Source: Firmicutes bacterium UBA5493 (GTDB taxonomy: Bacteria; Bacillota; Limnochordia; Darwinibacteriales; Darwinibacteriaceae). Taken from it: a DNA stretch of 64,000 nt. A model generated the notes under the pieces. It saw nothing but the letters and a program-made list of their open reading frames with translations, was not told where the DNA came from and did not search any database. Shown here one piece after another: positions 25,271 through 33,910 of the stretch (the first letter of the stretch is position 1; each line of letters opens with the position of its first letter). The translations under genes and the position numbers were made by a program. The stretch covers positions 1-64,000 of the forward strand of contig DIPH01000038.1 in NCBI GenBank assembly GCA_002424045.1, in the 5' to 3' direction.

Positions 25271-25304
25271 TATCCACATAGTTATCCACAACGCTTGTGG
25301 ATAC
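25270..25304. promoter_or_regulatory. DnaA-box cluster
   Basis: ATATCCACA (25270-25278), perfect TTATCCACA (25282-25290) and TGTGGATAC (25296-25304, inverted). Three boxes in 35 bp outside the origin suggest a DnaA-titration or DnaA-regulated site. Confidence 0.75.
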
Positions 25305-25594
25305 TGTGTATAACACAAACTAAAACCCCAGCTAGCGTCTGTTTACTGAAAATTCCGCTAGCGTCGCTTGCGGCGCCAAATCAGAATCATTGTCTTGTGT
25401 CGCGCTTTTAAAATGGGATCCATAACCTTCTTAAGCAGAAACATTTCACATCCCCCTAACTACCGCAATCATTGCCCTTTATCATATCCATAGGAAGAAG
25501 AAAAGGTGACAGAAGGAAACTGCTTTCCCATGGAGAAGGATGTATTGCTTAAGATTGGAAGTGCAGATCAAACACATGGAAAGGAGATGGACAA
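25271..25594. other. Intergenic region with DnaA-box cluster, upstream of gcvT
   Basis: This 324-base gap begins with three DnaA-box-like 9-mers (25270-25304). A possible 28-codon ORF lies on the minus strand (25358-25444). GCTAGCGTC occurs twice (25331 and 25357). Despite the glycine cleavage operon downstream, I do not see the conserved core of a glycine riboswitch. No clear promoter was identified. Confidence 0.55.
25358..25444 (-). CDS. Possible 28-residue basic peptide
   Basis: A short ORF with ATG at 25444, preceded by an AGGGGGATG purine-rich stretch. The peptide begins MFLLKKVMDPILKARHK and ends in WRRKRR, so it is amphipathic and strongly basic at the C-terminus. I recognise no family. 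It may be chance; the ribosome-site spacing is its only support. Confidence 0.3.
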   Translation of the reverse strand: MFLLKKVMDPILKARHKTMILIWRRKRR

Positions 25595-26671
25595 TTGAAA
25601 CAGACTCCATTAACGGCCAAACATCGGGCCTTAGGGGCCAAGATGGTAGACTACGCAGGTTTTGAGATGCCCGTTCAGTACGCTGGAGTTTTGGAGGAAC
25701 ACAATACCGTGCGGACAAAGGTGGGGATTTTCGACCTAACTCACATGGGAGAGTTCGAAGTGACGGGACCAGGAGCTCTCAACACCGTGAATCACGTCAC
25801 CACGAACGACGCTAGTCTTCTCAAGGAGGGCGAAATTCAATATACCTGCCTTACCAAGGAAGACGGCGGAATCATCGATGATATCCTTGTATATCGTACA
25901 GCAGGTGGTTTTTGGCTGGTGGTTAATGCCTCCAACGCAGCGAAAGACTATGCCTGGATTGAACAGCATTTGCAGCCAGAGACCCAGCTTAAAGATCTCA
26001 GCGACGAATTGACACTCATCGCAGTACAGGGTCCTAAGTCTGCGCCGCTGGTAGAGGAAATCTTGGGTCTATCACTCACAGACCTCAAGAACTACACCTT
26101 CATTGAAGTTACATACGAAGATGTGAGACTGTTGCTTTCCCGTACTGGTTATACAGGTGAAGATGGATTTGAACTCTACTTCCCCAACGCACTAGCTGAG
26201 AAATTGTGGGATGAATGTTTGGCAAAGGGTGAAAAATACGGTGTAGAACCCATTGGTCTAGGTGCCCGTGACTCTCTCCGCCTCGAGGCCAGAATGCCCC
26301 TTTATGGCAACGATATCGGCGAAGACACAAGTCCCTTAGAAGCAGGCTTGACTCGCTTTGTCAAGTTCGACAAGGGTCACTTTATTGGTAGAGACTTTTT
26401 AGAAAAACAAAAAGAAGAGGGAGTCCAGCGTAGACTGGTTGCTTTCACCATGATCGATAAGGGGATTCCCCGTCAGGGTTATCCGTTGGTCAATCTAGAA
26501 GGTGAAGAGATCGGTGCTGTCACAAGCGGAACCCACTCCCCAACCCTCGATCATGCTATCGGCATGGGTTATGTGGATGTGGCTTACGCCAAAGCAGATA
26601 CCGAAATACAGGTTCAAGTAAGGAAAAAGCTCGCCAGGGCAAAGATTATCAAAGGGCGCTTCTTAGCGTAG
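25595..26671 (+). CDS. gcvT: Glycine cleavage system T protein (aminomethyltransferase)
   Basis: A 358-residue tetrahydrofolate-dependent enzyme that takes the aminomethyl group from lipoylated GcvH and releases ammonia and methylene-THF. Family blocks are KMVDYAGFEMPVQY, FDLTHMGEF, TNDASLL, SRTGYTGEDGFELYF and GARDSLRLEA. The start is TTG at 25595 with AAGGAGATGG upstream. It leads gcvT-gcvH-gcvPA-gcvPB; the lipoamide dehydrogenase (L protein) is not in the window. Confidence 0.97.
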   Translation: MKQTPLTAKHRALGAKMVDYAGFEMPVQYAGVLEEHNTVRTKVGIFDLTHMGEFEVTGPGALNTVNHVTTNDASLLKEGEIQYTCLTKEDGGIIDDILVYRTAGGFWLVVNASNAAKDYAWIEQHLQPETQLKDLSDELTLIAVQGPKSAPLVEEILGLSLTDLKNYTFIEVTYEDVRLLLSRTGYTGEDGFELYFPNALAEKLWDECLAKGEKYGVEPIGLGARDSLRLEARMPLYGNDIGEDTSPLEAGLTRFVKFDKGHFIGRDFLEKQKEEGVQRRLVAFTMIDKGIPRQGYPLVNLEGEEIGAVTSGTHSPTLDHAIGMGYVDVAYAKADTEIQVQVRKKLARAKIIKGRFLA

Positions 26672-26731
26672 CTCGATTTTGACCCTGAGCTTTTTGCGAT
26701 AGACCCAAAAAACTACTGAGGAGGTTTCATC

Positions 26732-27109
26732 ATGAGTGAACAATTACGGTTTACCAAAGAACATGAGTGGCTATTAGTGAAGGGTAATATCATCCGCGTT
26801 GGTATTAGCGACTACGCTCAAAATGAATTGGGAGACATCGTTTTCGTGGATCTACCTTCCGTTGGCGATCAGGTTGAAGAAGGCGAAGGCATTGCTGCCC
26901 TGGAGTCGGTCAAAGCCGTATCTGACGTTTATTCTCCCGTAAGCGGTGAGATTGTAGCCGTTAATGAGGCGCTAGAAGATAGCCCCGAATTAGTCAACGA
27001 ATCTCCCCTAGATGCAGGTTGGATTGTGGAAATTGAAGTAGAAGGCGTTGCCCAGACAGGCGATTTAATGAACAAACAGGAGTATGAAGCATTTGTGAAG
27101 GGGGTTTAA
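26732..27109 (+). CDS. gcvH: Glycine cleavage system H protein
   Basis: A 125-residue lipoyl carrier that shuttles the aminomethyl group between P, T and L proteins. The lipoylated lysine is Lys61 in ALESVKAVSD. The N-terminal FTKEHEWL and ISDYAQNELGDIVFV are typical. GAGGAGG lies eight to nine bases before the ATG. It is followed by gcvPA after two bases. Confidence 0.98.
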   Translation: MSEQLRFTKEHEWLLVKGNIIRVGISDYAQNELGDIVFVDLPSVGDQVEEGEGIAALESVKAVSDVYSPVSGEIVAVNEALEDSPELVNESPLDAGWIVEIEVEGVAQTGDLMNKQEYEAFVKGV

Positions 27110-27111
27110 GT

Positions 27112-28458
27112 ATGCGCTATCTTCCGTTAACGCAGGAAGAACAGCAAGAGATGCTACAGAGCCTTGGGATTGATAGGGTAGAGGATCTATTCACTGCCAT
27201 CCCTAAGGAAATGCGTCTTGACGCTGACCTCGATCTCCCCGCACCCTTAAGCGAGGCCGAACTGGTCCGCCATTTTTCGGAACTAGCCGAAAAGAACAAT
27301 GATCTGAAGTCCTCCGTCTCCTTTTTAGGCGCCGGATCCTATGATCACTTAGTTCCTAGCATGATTAAGCACATTGCGGGTCGGGGTGAATTCCTTACAG
27401 CTTATACGCCCTATCAACCAGAGATCACCCAGGGCGTCTTGCAAAGTATTTTCGAGTATCAAACGCTTATTTGCGAATTGACAGGTATGGAAGCCTCCAA
27501 TGCTTCTATGTATGATGGAGCTAGCGCTTTAGCTGAGGCAGCTCTGATGGCATGTGCCGCAACCCGTAGAGAACTTGTTGTGCTCCCTAGTTCTCTCCAT
27601 CCCGAGTGGCAAGATGTAGTCAAGCTCTACCTAAAGAGCCAGGACGTCTCCATCGCCTACTTGCCCTACCATGAGAAAACTGGCGTTGTCGATGCCAAGG
27701 CTTTTGATGGCATTCCCTGGTCCGAAGCGGCCTGTGTTGTAGTTCAACAGCCAAACTTCTTTGGACTCTTGGAAAATGTAGCTTCCTTTAAGAAGGTTGC
27801 AAAAGACAATGGTGCTTTGCTGGTTATGGCAGTGGATCCCATTAGTTTGAGTCTGCTGAAATCCCCAGGCGAGCTTGGTGCTGATATTGTGGTGGGCGAC
27901 GGTCAGAGCCTCGGTAATGCCATGGGCTTTGGAGGACCTTCTCTAGGTTTCTTGGCCACCAGTGGCACCAAACTGATTCGGCGTATGCCAGGTCGCGTTG
28001 TAGGTGAAACGGTAGATACCGATGGCACAAGAGGTTATGTTCTCACTTTACAAACACGGGAACAGCACATCCGCCGGGAAAAAGCGACATCGAACATTTG
28101 TTCCAACCAAGCGTTAAACGCGCTTATTGCTGCGATTTATCTGAGCGTTATGGGTAAAGAAGGCTTCAAAGATGTGGGATACCAATGCCTGCAAAAAGCC
28201 AACTACATGAAAGAACGCTTGATTCAAGTTGATGGTCTGTCCTCTCCCTTTAGCGCACCTACCTTTAGAGAATTTGTTATTAAGGGCGCTGTAGATTGGG
28301 AAGAAGTGAACATGCGCCTCGCTGAGCATGGCTTCGTTGGGGGCCTGCCCTTGGCACGCTTTGGCCTGCCTGAGCTGGTGCTCTTTTCGGTGACAGAAGC
28401 ACGGACCAAGGAAGAAATCGACAGCTTTGTAAATCTACTAAGGGGGTTGATCTCATGA
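27112..28458 (+). CDS. gcvPA: Glycine dehydrogenase (decarboxylating) subunit 1
   Basis: A 448-residue N-terminal-half subunit of P protein, which decarboxylates glycine. It begins MRYLPLTQEEQQEMLQ, and contains FLGAGSYDHLVPSMIKHI, TPYQPEITQGVLQSIFEYQ and GMEASNASMYDGASALAEA, all typical of the split form in Gram-positives. It lacks the PLP lysine, which is in gcvPB. Its stop overlaps the gcvPB start (ATGA). Confidence 0.98.
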   Translation: MRYLPLTQEEQQEMLQSLGIDRVEDLFTAIPKEMRLDADLDLPAPLSEAELVRHFSELAEKNNDLKSSVSFLGAGSYDHLVPSMIKHIAGRGEFLTAYTPYQPEITQGVLQSIFEYQTLICELTGMEASNASMYDGASALAEAALMACAATRRELVVLPSSLHPEWQDVVKLYLKSQDVSIAYLPYHEKTGVVDAKAFDGIPWSEAACVVVQQPNFFGLLENVASFKKVAKDNGALLVMAVDPISLSLLKSPGELGADIVVGDGQSLGNAMGFGGPSLGFLATSGTKLIRRMPGRVVGETVDTDGTRGYVLTLQTREQHIRREKATSNICSNQALNALIAAIYLSVMGKEGFKDVGYQCLQKANYMKERLIQVDGLSSPFSAPTFREFVIKGAVDWEEVNMRLAEHGFVGGLPLARFGLPELVLFSVTEARTKEEIDSFVNLLRGLIS

Positions 28459-29915
28459 CGACGCGTAAACTTGTCCCCTTAATTTTTGAACGCTCCACAC
28501 CTGGGCGCCGGGGCTATCGGCTTCCGGATCTTGATGTCCCAGAAGTACCGGTGACTGATCTAATTCCAGAGGAGTTCTTGCGTGATGAGGCCCCTGCTTT
28601 GCCGGAAGTAAGCGAACTTGAGGTTGTTCGCCATTATACTCAGCTTTCTAGGTTGAATCATGGCGTAGACGTGGGCTTTTATCCCCTTGGTTCCTGTACC
28701 ATGAAGTACAATCCCAGGGTTCATGAAGATGTGACCAGCCTTCCAGGTTTAGCATCCATTCACCCCTATCAACCGGAAGAAACTGTGCAGGGAGCACTCG
28801 AGCTCATGTACAACCTTGGCCAGTATCTAGCCGTCATTTCTGGTCTCGATGTGACAACGCTGCAGCCGGCCGCAGGCGCCCATGGTGAACTAACGGGGCT
28901 CATGGTTATCAAAGCCTATCATAGCCAAAGGGGAGAGGGTCACCGCAAAGAAATGATCATCCCCGACTCGGCACACGGAACCAACCCGGCCAGTTGTGCC
29001 ATGGTTGGCTACAAAGTGGTGGAAGTCCCTTCCAACGACCGTGGCGGTGTGGATGTAGAAGCCCTCAGGGGTCTTGTAGGTCCAAACACAGCGGGGCTGA
29101 TGCTCACCAATCCTAACACCTTGGGTCTCTTCGATGAGAACATTTGTGAAATCGCCAAAATCGTGCATGACGCGGGCGGCCTTCTCTATTATGATGGAGC
29201 CAACGCCAATGCCATTATGGGGATTGCACGCCCAGGCGATATGGGCTTTGATGTGGTGCACTTTAATCTGCATAAGACCTTTTCTACCCCCCATGGCGGC
29301 GGCGGACCAGGTGCAGGGCCCATTGTTGTCCGTGAAGAGCTGGCACAATTCTTGCCAGGACCCATTGTGGAAAAGAAGGGTGACCAGTACGTCTTTGTCA
29401 CACCAGAGAATTCCATCGGACGGGTACGCTCCTTCTATGGAAACTTCTTGGTTTATGCCAAGGCCTATGCCTATATCCGTTCCCATGGACCTCGGGGTCT
29501 AAGACAGGTGAGTGAGACAGCAGTATTGCATGCCAATTACATGATGAACAAGTTGAAGGACGTGTACCATCTGCCTTATGACCGCACCTGTATGCATGAG
29601 TTTGTGCTATCGGGTGTGTGGCAGAAAGAGCAGGGGGCCCGTACCTTGGACATTGCTAAACGTCTCTTGGACTATGGTTATCATGCGCCGACGGTGTACT
29701 TCCCCATGGTCGTTGATGAGGCCATCATGATCGAGCCTACAGAAACCGAGCCCAAGTCAACCTTAGATGAGTTCATTGATGTCATGCGTAGGATTGCCGA
29801 GGAGGCCAAAGAAGATCCAAAACTCCTCCTGGAGGCGCCCCACAATACGCCTATCAAGAGGCTTGATGAGTCCAGAGCGGCAAGGCATCCCGTTTTACGC
29901 TGGGAGAAAGCCTAA
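28455..29915 (+). CDS. gcvPB: Glycine dehydrogenase (decarboxylating) subunit 2
   Basis: A 486-residue C-terminal-half subunit of P protein. The PLP lysine is Lys274 in FNLHKTFSTPHGGGGPG. Other conserved blocks are YPLGSCTMKYNP, LQPAAGAHGEL and MIEPTETE. It forms the active alpha2beta2 enzyme with gcvPA. The two start and stop codons overlap by four bases. A strong terminator follows. Confidence 0.98.
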   Translation: MTTRKLVPLIFERSTPGRRGYRLPDLDVPEVPVTDLIPEEFLRDEAPALPEVSELEVVRHYTQLSRLNHGVDVGFYPLGSCTMKYNPRVHEDVTSLPGLASIHPYQPEETVQGALELMYNLGQYLAVISGLDVTTLQPAAGAHGELTGLMVIKAYHSQRGEGHRKEMIIPDSAHGTNPASCAMVGYKVVEVPSNDRGGVDVEALRGLVGPNTAGLMLTNPNTLGLFDENICEIAKIVHDAGGLLYYDGANANAIMGIARPGDMGFDVVHFNLHKTFSTPHGGGGPGAGPIVVREELAQFLPGPIVEKKGDQYVFVTPENSIGRVRSFYGNFLVYAKAYAYIRSHGPRGLRQVSETAVLHANYMMNKLKDVYHLPYDRTCMHEFVLSGVWQKEQGARTLDIAKRLLDYGYHAPTVYFPMVVDEAIMIEPTETEPKSTLDEFIDVMRRIAEEAKEDPKLLLEAPHNTPIKRLDESRAARHPVLRWEKA

Positions 29916-29930
29916 GAAAATCCTCACACA

Positions 29931-29965
29931 AAAAACGCCCTCTTCCTTCCGGAAGGGGGCGTTTT
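29931..29965. terminator. Bidirectional terminator between gcvPB and the foldase gene
   Basis: ACGCCC-TCTTCC pairs with GGAAGG-GGGCGT around TTCC, flanked by AAAAA on the left and TTTT on the right. It serves both convergent genes. Confidence 0.9.
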
Positions 29966-29980
29966 GCATTTCTGTCTATC

Positions 29981-30850
29981 TTATTTCTGCCACTCCACCT
30001 GAATATCTGTTTCCTGTTCGAGTTTGTACATATAGCTCTGTAAATCCAAAGCTTTGCTACCGCGGAAGTCTTTTTCTACCAGGTCAACGATTTCTGCAAA
30101 GATCGCTGCCTTTGCTTCGTTGATGGCATGAACAGTAATGACATGCCAACCGAAGTTGCTCTCGGCTAGTCCGTATTCACCAACGCCAAGGTTAAAGGCC
30201 ACTTCTTCAAATTCAGGAACTGTATATCCTCTGGGAATCACTCCAAGATATCCACCCTGGGAGGCTGTACCGGGGTCTAGGGAGTAGTCGCTAGCGAGGC
30301 TCACTAGATCTCCACCCTCCTGAAGGAGTCCTAACACTTCATTGGCTTCTTCTTCAGTTTCTACTAGAATGTGGCTTACCTCTACTGTCTCCTGCTCATC
30401 ATAATAGGAACGGTTCTCTTCAAAGAACTGTTCAACTTCGCCTTCCGCCACTTCCACTTCGGATCGGGCCAAGTCGCCGATAAGCATATTCCACTTCAAT
30501 TGTTCGATGAAGGTTTCCTCCGTTACATTGTTCTGCATCAAAAACATTTGCAGGCCCTGAGCACCACCGACCTGGGCAAGGACCATGTCATACATTTCGG
30601 CAAAGGCCTCTTCATCAAGTGTAACCCCTAGGGTTTCGGCTTTCTGTCTGATCATTTCATTTTGGATCAGTTCCTGTAGAGCGTACTGACCGTACTGTGT
30701 CTCCAAAACCTCGTAAAACTGAGCACTGGTGATGGCTACCCCGTTTACTGTAGCTACAATTTCATCATTCTGTGCGAACATGGCAACTGGAGAGGAGATC
30801 AGGGAAAGGGAAAGAATCACAAGCAAAAGTACAAAATTGATCTTTTTCAA
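29981..30850 (-). CDS. Secreted peptidyl-prolyl isomerase / foldase, PrsA-SurA type
   Basis: A 289-residue extracytoplasmic chaperone. A signal peptide (KKINFVLLLVILSLSLISS) precedes a probable cut near MFA-QND; there is no lipobox Cys, unlike classic PrsA. The SurA-N-like helical region is followed by a parvulin domain from about residue 160 (VEVSHILVETEEEA, GGYLGVIPRG, FGWHVITVH). It likely aids folding of exported proteins. TTG at 30850 has AAGGA eight bases upstream; the ATG nine bases earlier abuts that site and is less likely. It faces the replication fork. Confidence 0.82.
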   Translation of the reverse strand: MKKINFVLLLVILSLSLISSPVAMFAQNDEIVATVNGVAITSAQFYEVLETQYGQYALQELIQNEMIRQKAETLGVTLDEEAFAEMYDMVLAQVGGAQGLQMFLMQNNVTEETFIEQLKWNMLIGDLARSEVEVAEGEVEQFFEENRSYYDEQETVEVSHILVETEEEANEVLGLLQEGGDLVSLASDYSLDPGTASQGGYLGVIPRGYTVPEFEEVAFNLGVGEYGLAESNFGWHVITVHAINEAKAAIFAEIVDLVEKDFRGSKALDLQSYMYKLEQETDIQVEWQK

Positions 30851-30937
30851 GAACGTCATCCTTTCTAGAATAGGTCATCCTTTGTCCTTAATTCTCGCTC
30901 ATCTGTGGATACCCTTTTAATATTACGCCTAAAGCTG

Positions 30938-30946
30938 TGCTATAAT
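30938..30946 (+). promoter_or_regulatory. Extended -10 promoter for DUF951 gene
   Basis: TGCTATAAT is a perfect extended -10 element, about 30 bases upstream of the ATG at 30978. No convincing -35 is present, which is normal for this class. Confidence 0.6.
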
Positions 30947-30977
30947 TATTGTAATAGAGGGAAAAGGTGGGAAGAAG

Positions 30978-31142
30978 ATGCATGAAGTAGGGCAAATTTT
31001 GCGCCTCAAAAAAAAGCATGCCTGCGGAGGCCAGACTTGGGAGGTCCTCAAACCAGGCGTGGATACTCGTCTTAAGTGCACCACCTGCGGGCGAGTAATT
31101 CTGGTACCCCGAGACAAGTTGGTCAGGCAGATTATTAAGTGA
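30978..31142 (+). CDS. DUF951 (YyzM-like) small zinc-ribbon protein
   Basis: A 54-residue protein containing LKKKHACGGQTWEVLKPG, then LKCTTCGR, the family's paired cysteines, which may bind metal. In Bacillota it lies near ychF and the rpsF operon, as here. Function is unknown. The AAGGTGGGAAGA stretch precedes the ATG. Confidence 0.85.
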   Translation: MHEVGQILRLKKKHACGGQTWEVLKPGVDTRLKCTTCGRVILVPRDKLVRQIIK

Positions 31143-31201
31143 GTAGGCACCTAGCCTATGGGAAGAATATACTAACCGTAAAGGATTCCAGGGAGGTATC
31201 G

Positions 31202-32257
31202 ATGGTGCAAACTCGTCATTTTTTTGCCGGAAGTAACTCGGGTAAGGGGTTTTACTCCCTCTTTGACAACATCATTGGTCCTGAGGCTAAAAGGATCTAT
31301 CTTCTAAAGGGAGGCCCCGGTACGGGTAAGTCAAGCTTTATGCGCCATATAGCGAACGCCGTGGGAAACCGAGGTTATGATCACGAACTTTTCTTTTGCA
31401 GCTCTGACTCCAAGGCCTTAGATGCAGTGTCCTTTCCAAAACTCCGTATCGCCTTGATCGACGCCACGGCACCCCATGTCATGGATGCCGAATTACCAGG
31501 TTGCAGAGATCAGCTCATTTCTCTCGGTGATTTTTGGTCTGCTGGGGCTTTAGAAACGAAGCGGGATGAAATCATCGAAGGTGGACGCATTAAGCAAGCT
31601 CACTTCGCAGCAGCGTTTCGCTATTTTGCTGCAGCCCTTGCTGTGGAAGAAAACATGGCCGCTCGCAATCGGGAAAAGGGAAGCCATGGTAGTTCTCCAG
31701 AAGCAGTAAGGGAGATCCAAAGTATCATCGACTCCACCACTCCAGATCATGAAGGGGAACAAGGGAAAATACGGCATCTTTTTGCTTCTGCCCTTACACC
31801 TGAGGGTTATGTGAGCCATATCCAAAGCTTAGTTCAAGGTCTCTGCCATGTGTTCGTCCTTCAAGGGGGTCCTGGTACAGGTAAAGGGGAGTCACTCTCT
31901 GCCATTGTCAGTCACGCCCAAAGTGCGGGCCATGACCTAGAGGCCTTTCATTATCCTTTGGATCCGCACAAACTCCTCCATATCATCATCCCAGGTGCGA
32001 AGATCGCGGTCTTAAGTGCAATATCCCTGGACAATTTGGAGGAGTTAGTAGGCCGTAGAATCCCCTTAGGCTCTGGCGAGAGCGCGGCTAACGCAGGAGA
32101 TCACAAGCTTTGGGGCGAACTACTTCAAAAAGGCTTCGACGCGCTTTTGAAGGCCCAATCTAGTCATATTCACATCGAAGAATACTACGCCCAGGCCATG
32201 GACTTTACTGCCCAAACCGCTTACCGGGACGAGATTCTAGCAGAAATTCTGTCATAG
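31202..32257 (+). CDS. Double P-loop ATPase of the PRK06851 type
   Basis: A 351-residue protein made of two similar halves. Each opens with a strand and a Walker A loop: LLKGGPGTGKSSF near residue 35 and LQGGPGTGKGES near residue 220. The family is found in spore-forming Bacillota and is uncharacterised. The ATG at 31202 has GGGAGG seven bases upstream; a longer reading lacks one. Its end overlaps the convergent queT stop by six bases. Confidence 0.75.
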   Translation: MVQTRHFFAGSNSGKGFYSLFDNIIGPEAKRIYLLKGGPGTGKSSFMRHIANAVGNRGYDHELFFCSSDSKALDAVSFPKLRIALIDATAPHVMDAELPGCRDQLISLGDFWSAGALETKRDEIIEGGRIKQAHFAAAFRYFAAALAVEENMAARNREKGSHGSSPEAVREIQSIIDSTTPDHEGEQGKIRHLFASALTPEGYVSHIQSLVQGLCHVFVLQGGPGTGKGESLSAIVSHAQSAGHDLEAFHYPLDPHKLLHIIIPGAKIAVLSAISLDNLEELVGRRIPLGSGESAANAGDHKLWGELLQKGFDALLKAQSSHIHIEEYYAQAMDFTAQTAYRDEILAEILS

Positions 32258-32707
32258 AAATTTCTCTTTATTCCTCTGGACAAAGCGGAGTAGGGGAACT
32301 CCTAGGGTTAGCACAACGACGCTTTGTCCAAGGCCGATGCTAAGGACAAGGGGCCAATAGGCCGGTACATCCAAGATATACCAGAGGTACAAGCTGACCA
32401 GAAAAGCATTCAATACAATGGGGGAGGAATAACCGATGAAGCGGCCTTTGTAGCGGTAGGTCAGGTAGGCAGCCAAAAGGGTCACAAAGCTCCCGCCGAA
32501 GATATCCCAAGGGCCTTGTCCTCCTAGGATGTTTGATAAGAGTGCGCCAACGTAAAGGCCTCCAATGGCTTCAGGATAGACCATGGGAAGCAAAGTCAAC
32601 GCTTCCGCCACTCGAAATTGAATGGGTCCAAAGCTAATGGCTTGGAAGACAAAGACCAAGATAATGTAGATTGCAGCTATGATACCAGCCCGAGCTATAC
32701 GGTTCAT
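32252..32707 (-). CDS. queT: Queuosine-precursor transporter QueT (ECF S component)
   Basis: A 151-residue membrane protein with five to six hydrophobic helices and the QueT motif IQFRVAEALTLLPMVYPEAIGG. It probably binds preQ0 or a related queuosine precursor for an ECF energy module, which is not in this window. There is no room for a preQ1 riboswitch in the 40-base gap to ychF, and none is seen. It faces the replication fork. Confidence 0.85.
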   Translation of the reverse strand: MNRIARAGIIAAIYIILVFVFQAISFGPIQFRVAEALTLLPMVYPEAIGGLYVGALLSNILGGQGPWDIFGGSFVTLLAAYLTYRYKGRFIGYSSPIVLNAFLVSLYLWYILDVPAYWPLVLSIGLGQSVVVLTLGVPLLRFVQRNKEKFL

Positions 32708-32755
32708 GTCCTCTCCTCCTTCAGTTAAGTTTACCTTTTTGGGAGTGTGAAATCA

Positions 32756-33823
32756 ATGGCATTGCGTATTGGAATTATTGGCCTGCCCAATGTGGGCAAA
32801 TCCACCGTATTTAACGCCCTAACAAAGCTTGATGTTCCCGCCCTAAACTATCCCTTTTGCACCATCGAACCCAACCAGGGGATGGTCTTAATACCCGACG
32901 AGCGGCTGCACACCATAGCAAAAGTCAGTCAACCAAAGACCATCACCGGTGCTACCATCGAATTTGTAGATATTGCAGGCCTTGTGCGTGGCGCAAGTAA
33001 AGGCGAAGGCTTGGGCAACCAATTCTTAGGCCAAATCCGGGAGATGGATGCCTTGGCTCATGTCGTCCGTCTGTTTCGGGCCGATGATGTGCTAAGTCAG
33101 GAAGAGGGCATTAACCCACTGCGGGACATTGAGGTTATTGACTTAGAATTGATGCTCGCAGACCTAGAGGCCATCGAACGCCGCCGTGAGCGCACCACGA
33201 GGATGCTCAAAACCGGAAAACCCCACTACCGCGAAGAATTAGACCTTTTGGATCACTATCAGGCCGCCTTGGAGGGAGGTACTCCCCTGCGCCGCGCAGA
33301 TCTTCCTACCATGGCCGATTTACCCCTCCTTTCTGCCAAGCCCGTCATGTATGTGGCCAACATTAATGAAGGCGATCAGGAATTGGAGCCCGCCTTCTTG
33401 GAATGGGCCCAAGGGGAAGGTGCCGAAGTTGTGGTTATGGCGGCTGATTTTGAGATGGAGATTAGCCGCTTGGATTCCGATGACGCAGAGCTTTTCTTGG
33501 CTGAAGCTAAAATGGACAAGCCCGCCCTCCACCGTTTAGTCGCGGCAGGTGTACGCCTTCTAGACCTGATCACCTTTTATACCATTAAGGGTGACGAAAC
33601 CAGATCGTGGATTATTTCCCGGGGAATGTTAGCGCCCCAGGCCGCTGGACAAGTCCATTCCGACATGGAGAGGGGTTTCATCCGAGCAGAAGTAATTAAC
33701 TGGCAAATATTGGTAAATGAAGGTTCAGTAGCAAGCTGCCGGGAGAAAGGTCTAGCGCGGATCGAGGGAAAAGACTATGTGGTCCAGGATGGCGATGTCA
33801 TTTTCTTCCGTTTCAATGTTTGA
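32756..33823 (+). CDS. ychF: Ribosome-binding ATPase YchF/OLA1
   Basis: A 355-residue Obg-family ATPase. It has GLPNVGKSTVFNAL, VDIAGLVRGASKGEGLGNQFL, the nonstandard NINEGD segment in place of NKxD, which explains ATP preference, and a C-terminal TGS domain (LLDLITFYTIKGDETRSW). It binds ribosomes and is implicated in stress responses. ATG at 32756 follows GGGAG by ten bases. A near-perfect Noc site lies at 33614-33627. Confidence 0.96.
   Translation: MALRIGIIGLPNVGKSTVFNALTKLDVPALNYPFCTIEPNQGMVLIPDERLHTIAKVSQPKTITGATIEFVDIAGLVRGASKGEGLGNQFLGQIREMDALAHVVRLFRADDVLSQEEGINPLRDIEVIDLELMLADLEAIERRRERTTRMLKTGKPHYREELDLLDHYQAALEGGTPLRRADLPTMADLPLLSAKPVMYVANINEGDQELEPAFLEWAQGEGAEVVVMAADFEMEISRLDSDDAELFLAEAKMDKPALHRLVAAGVRLLDLITFYTIKGDETRSWIISRGMLAPQAAGQVHSDMERGFIRAEVINWQILVNEGSVASCREKGLARIEGKDYVVQDGDVIFFRFNV
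33614..33627. promoter_or_regulatory. Noc-binding-like site (one mismatch)
   Basis: ATTTCCCGGGGAAT matches the Noc consensus at 13 of 14 positions, within ychF. Noc tolerates such variants, but this may be coding coincidence. Confidence 0.4.
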
Positions 33824-33848
33824 CTTCAAAATAGAGCGGTGATATAAT
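33820..33848 (+). promoter_or_regulatory. SigA-type promoter for rpsF-ssb-rpsR
   Basis: TTGACT (33820-33825), exactly 17 bp, TATAAT (33843-33848). The -35 overlaps the ychF stop. Confidence 0.85.
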
Positions 33849-33910
33849 AGGTCTTGCCCTGCCCTAAGCTTGACTTAGGGCCATATGTCCAGAGGGGAGG
33901 TGAAGCTACG

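Noticed and set aside
25305..25594. Glycine riboswitch before gcvT
   Set aside because: The conserved glycine aptamer core is not visible in the leader, in either single or tandem form.
32708..32755. preQ1 riboswitch before queT
   Set aside because: The gap is too short and lacks the C-rich loop and A-rich tail.
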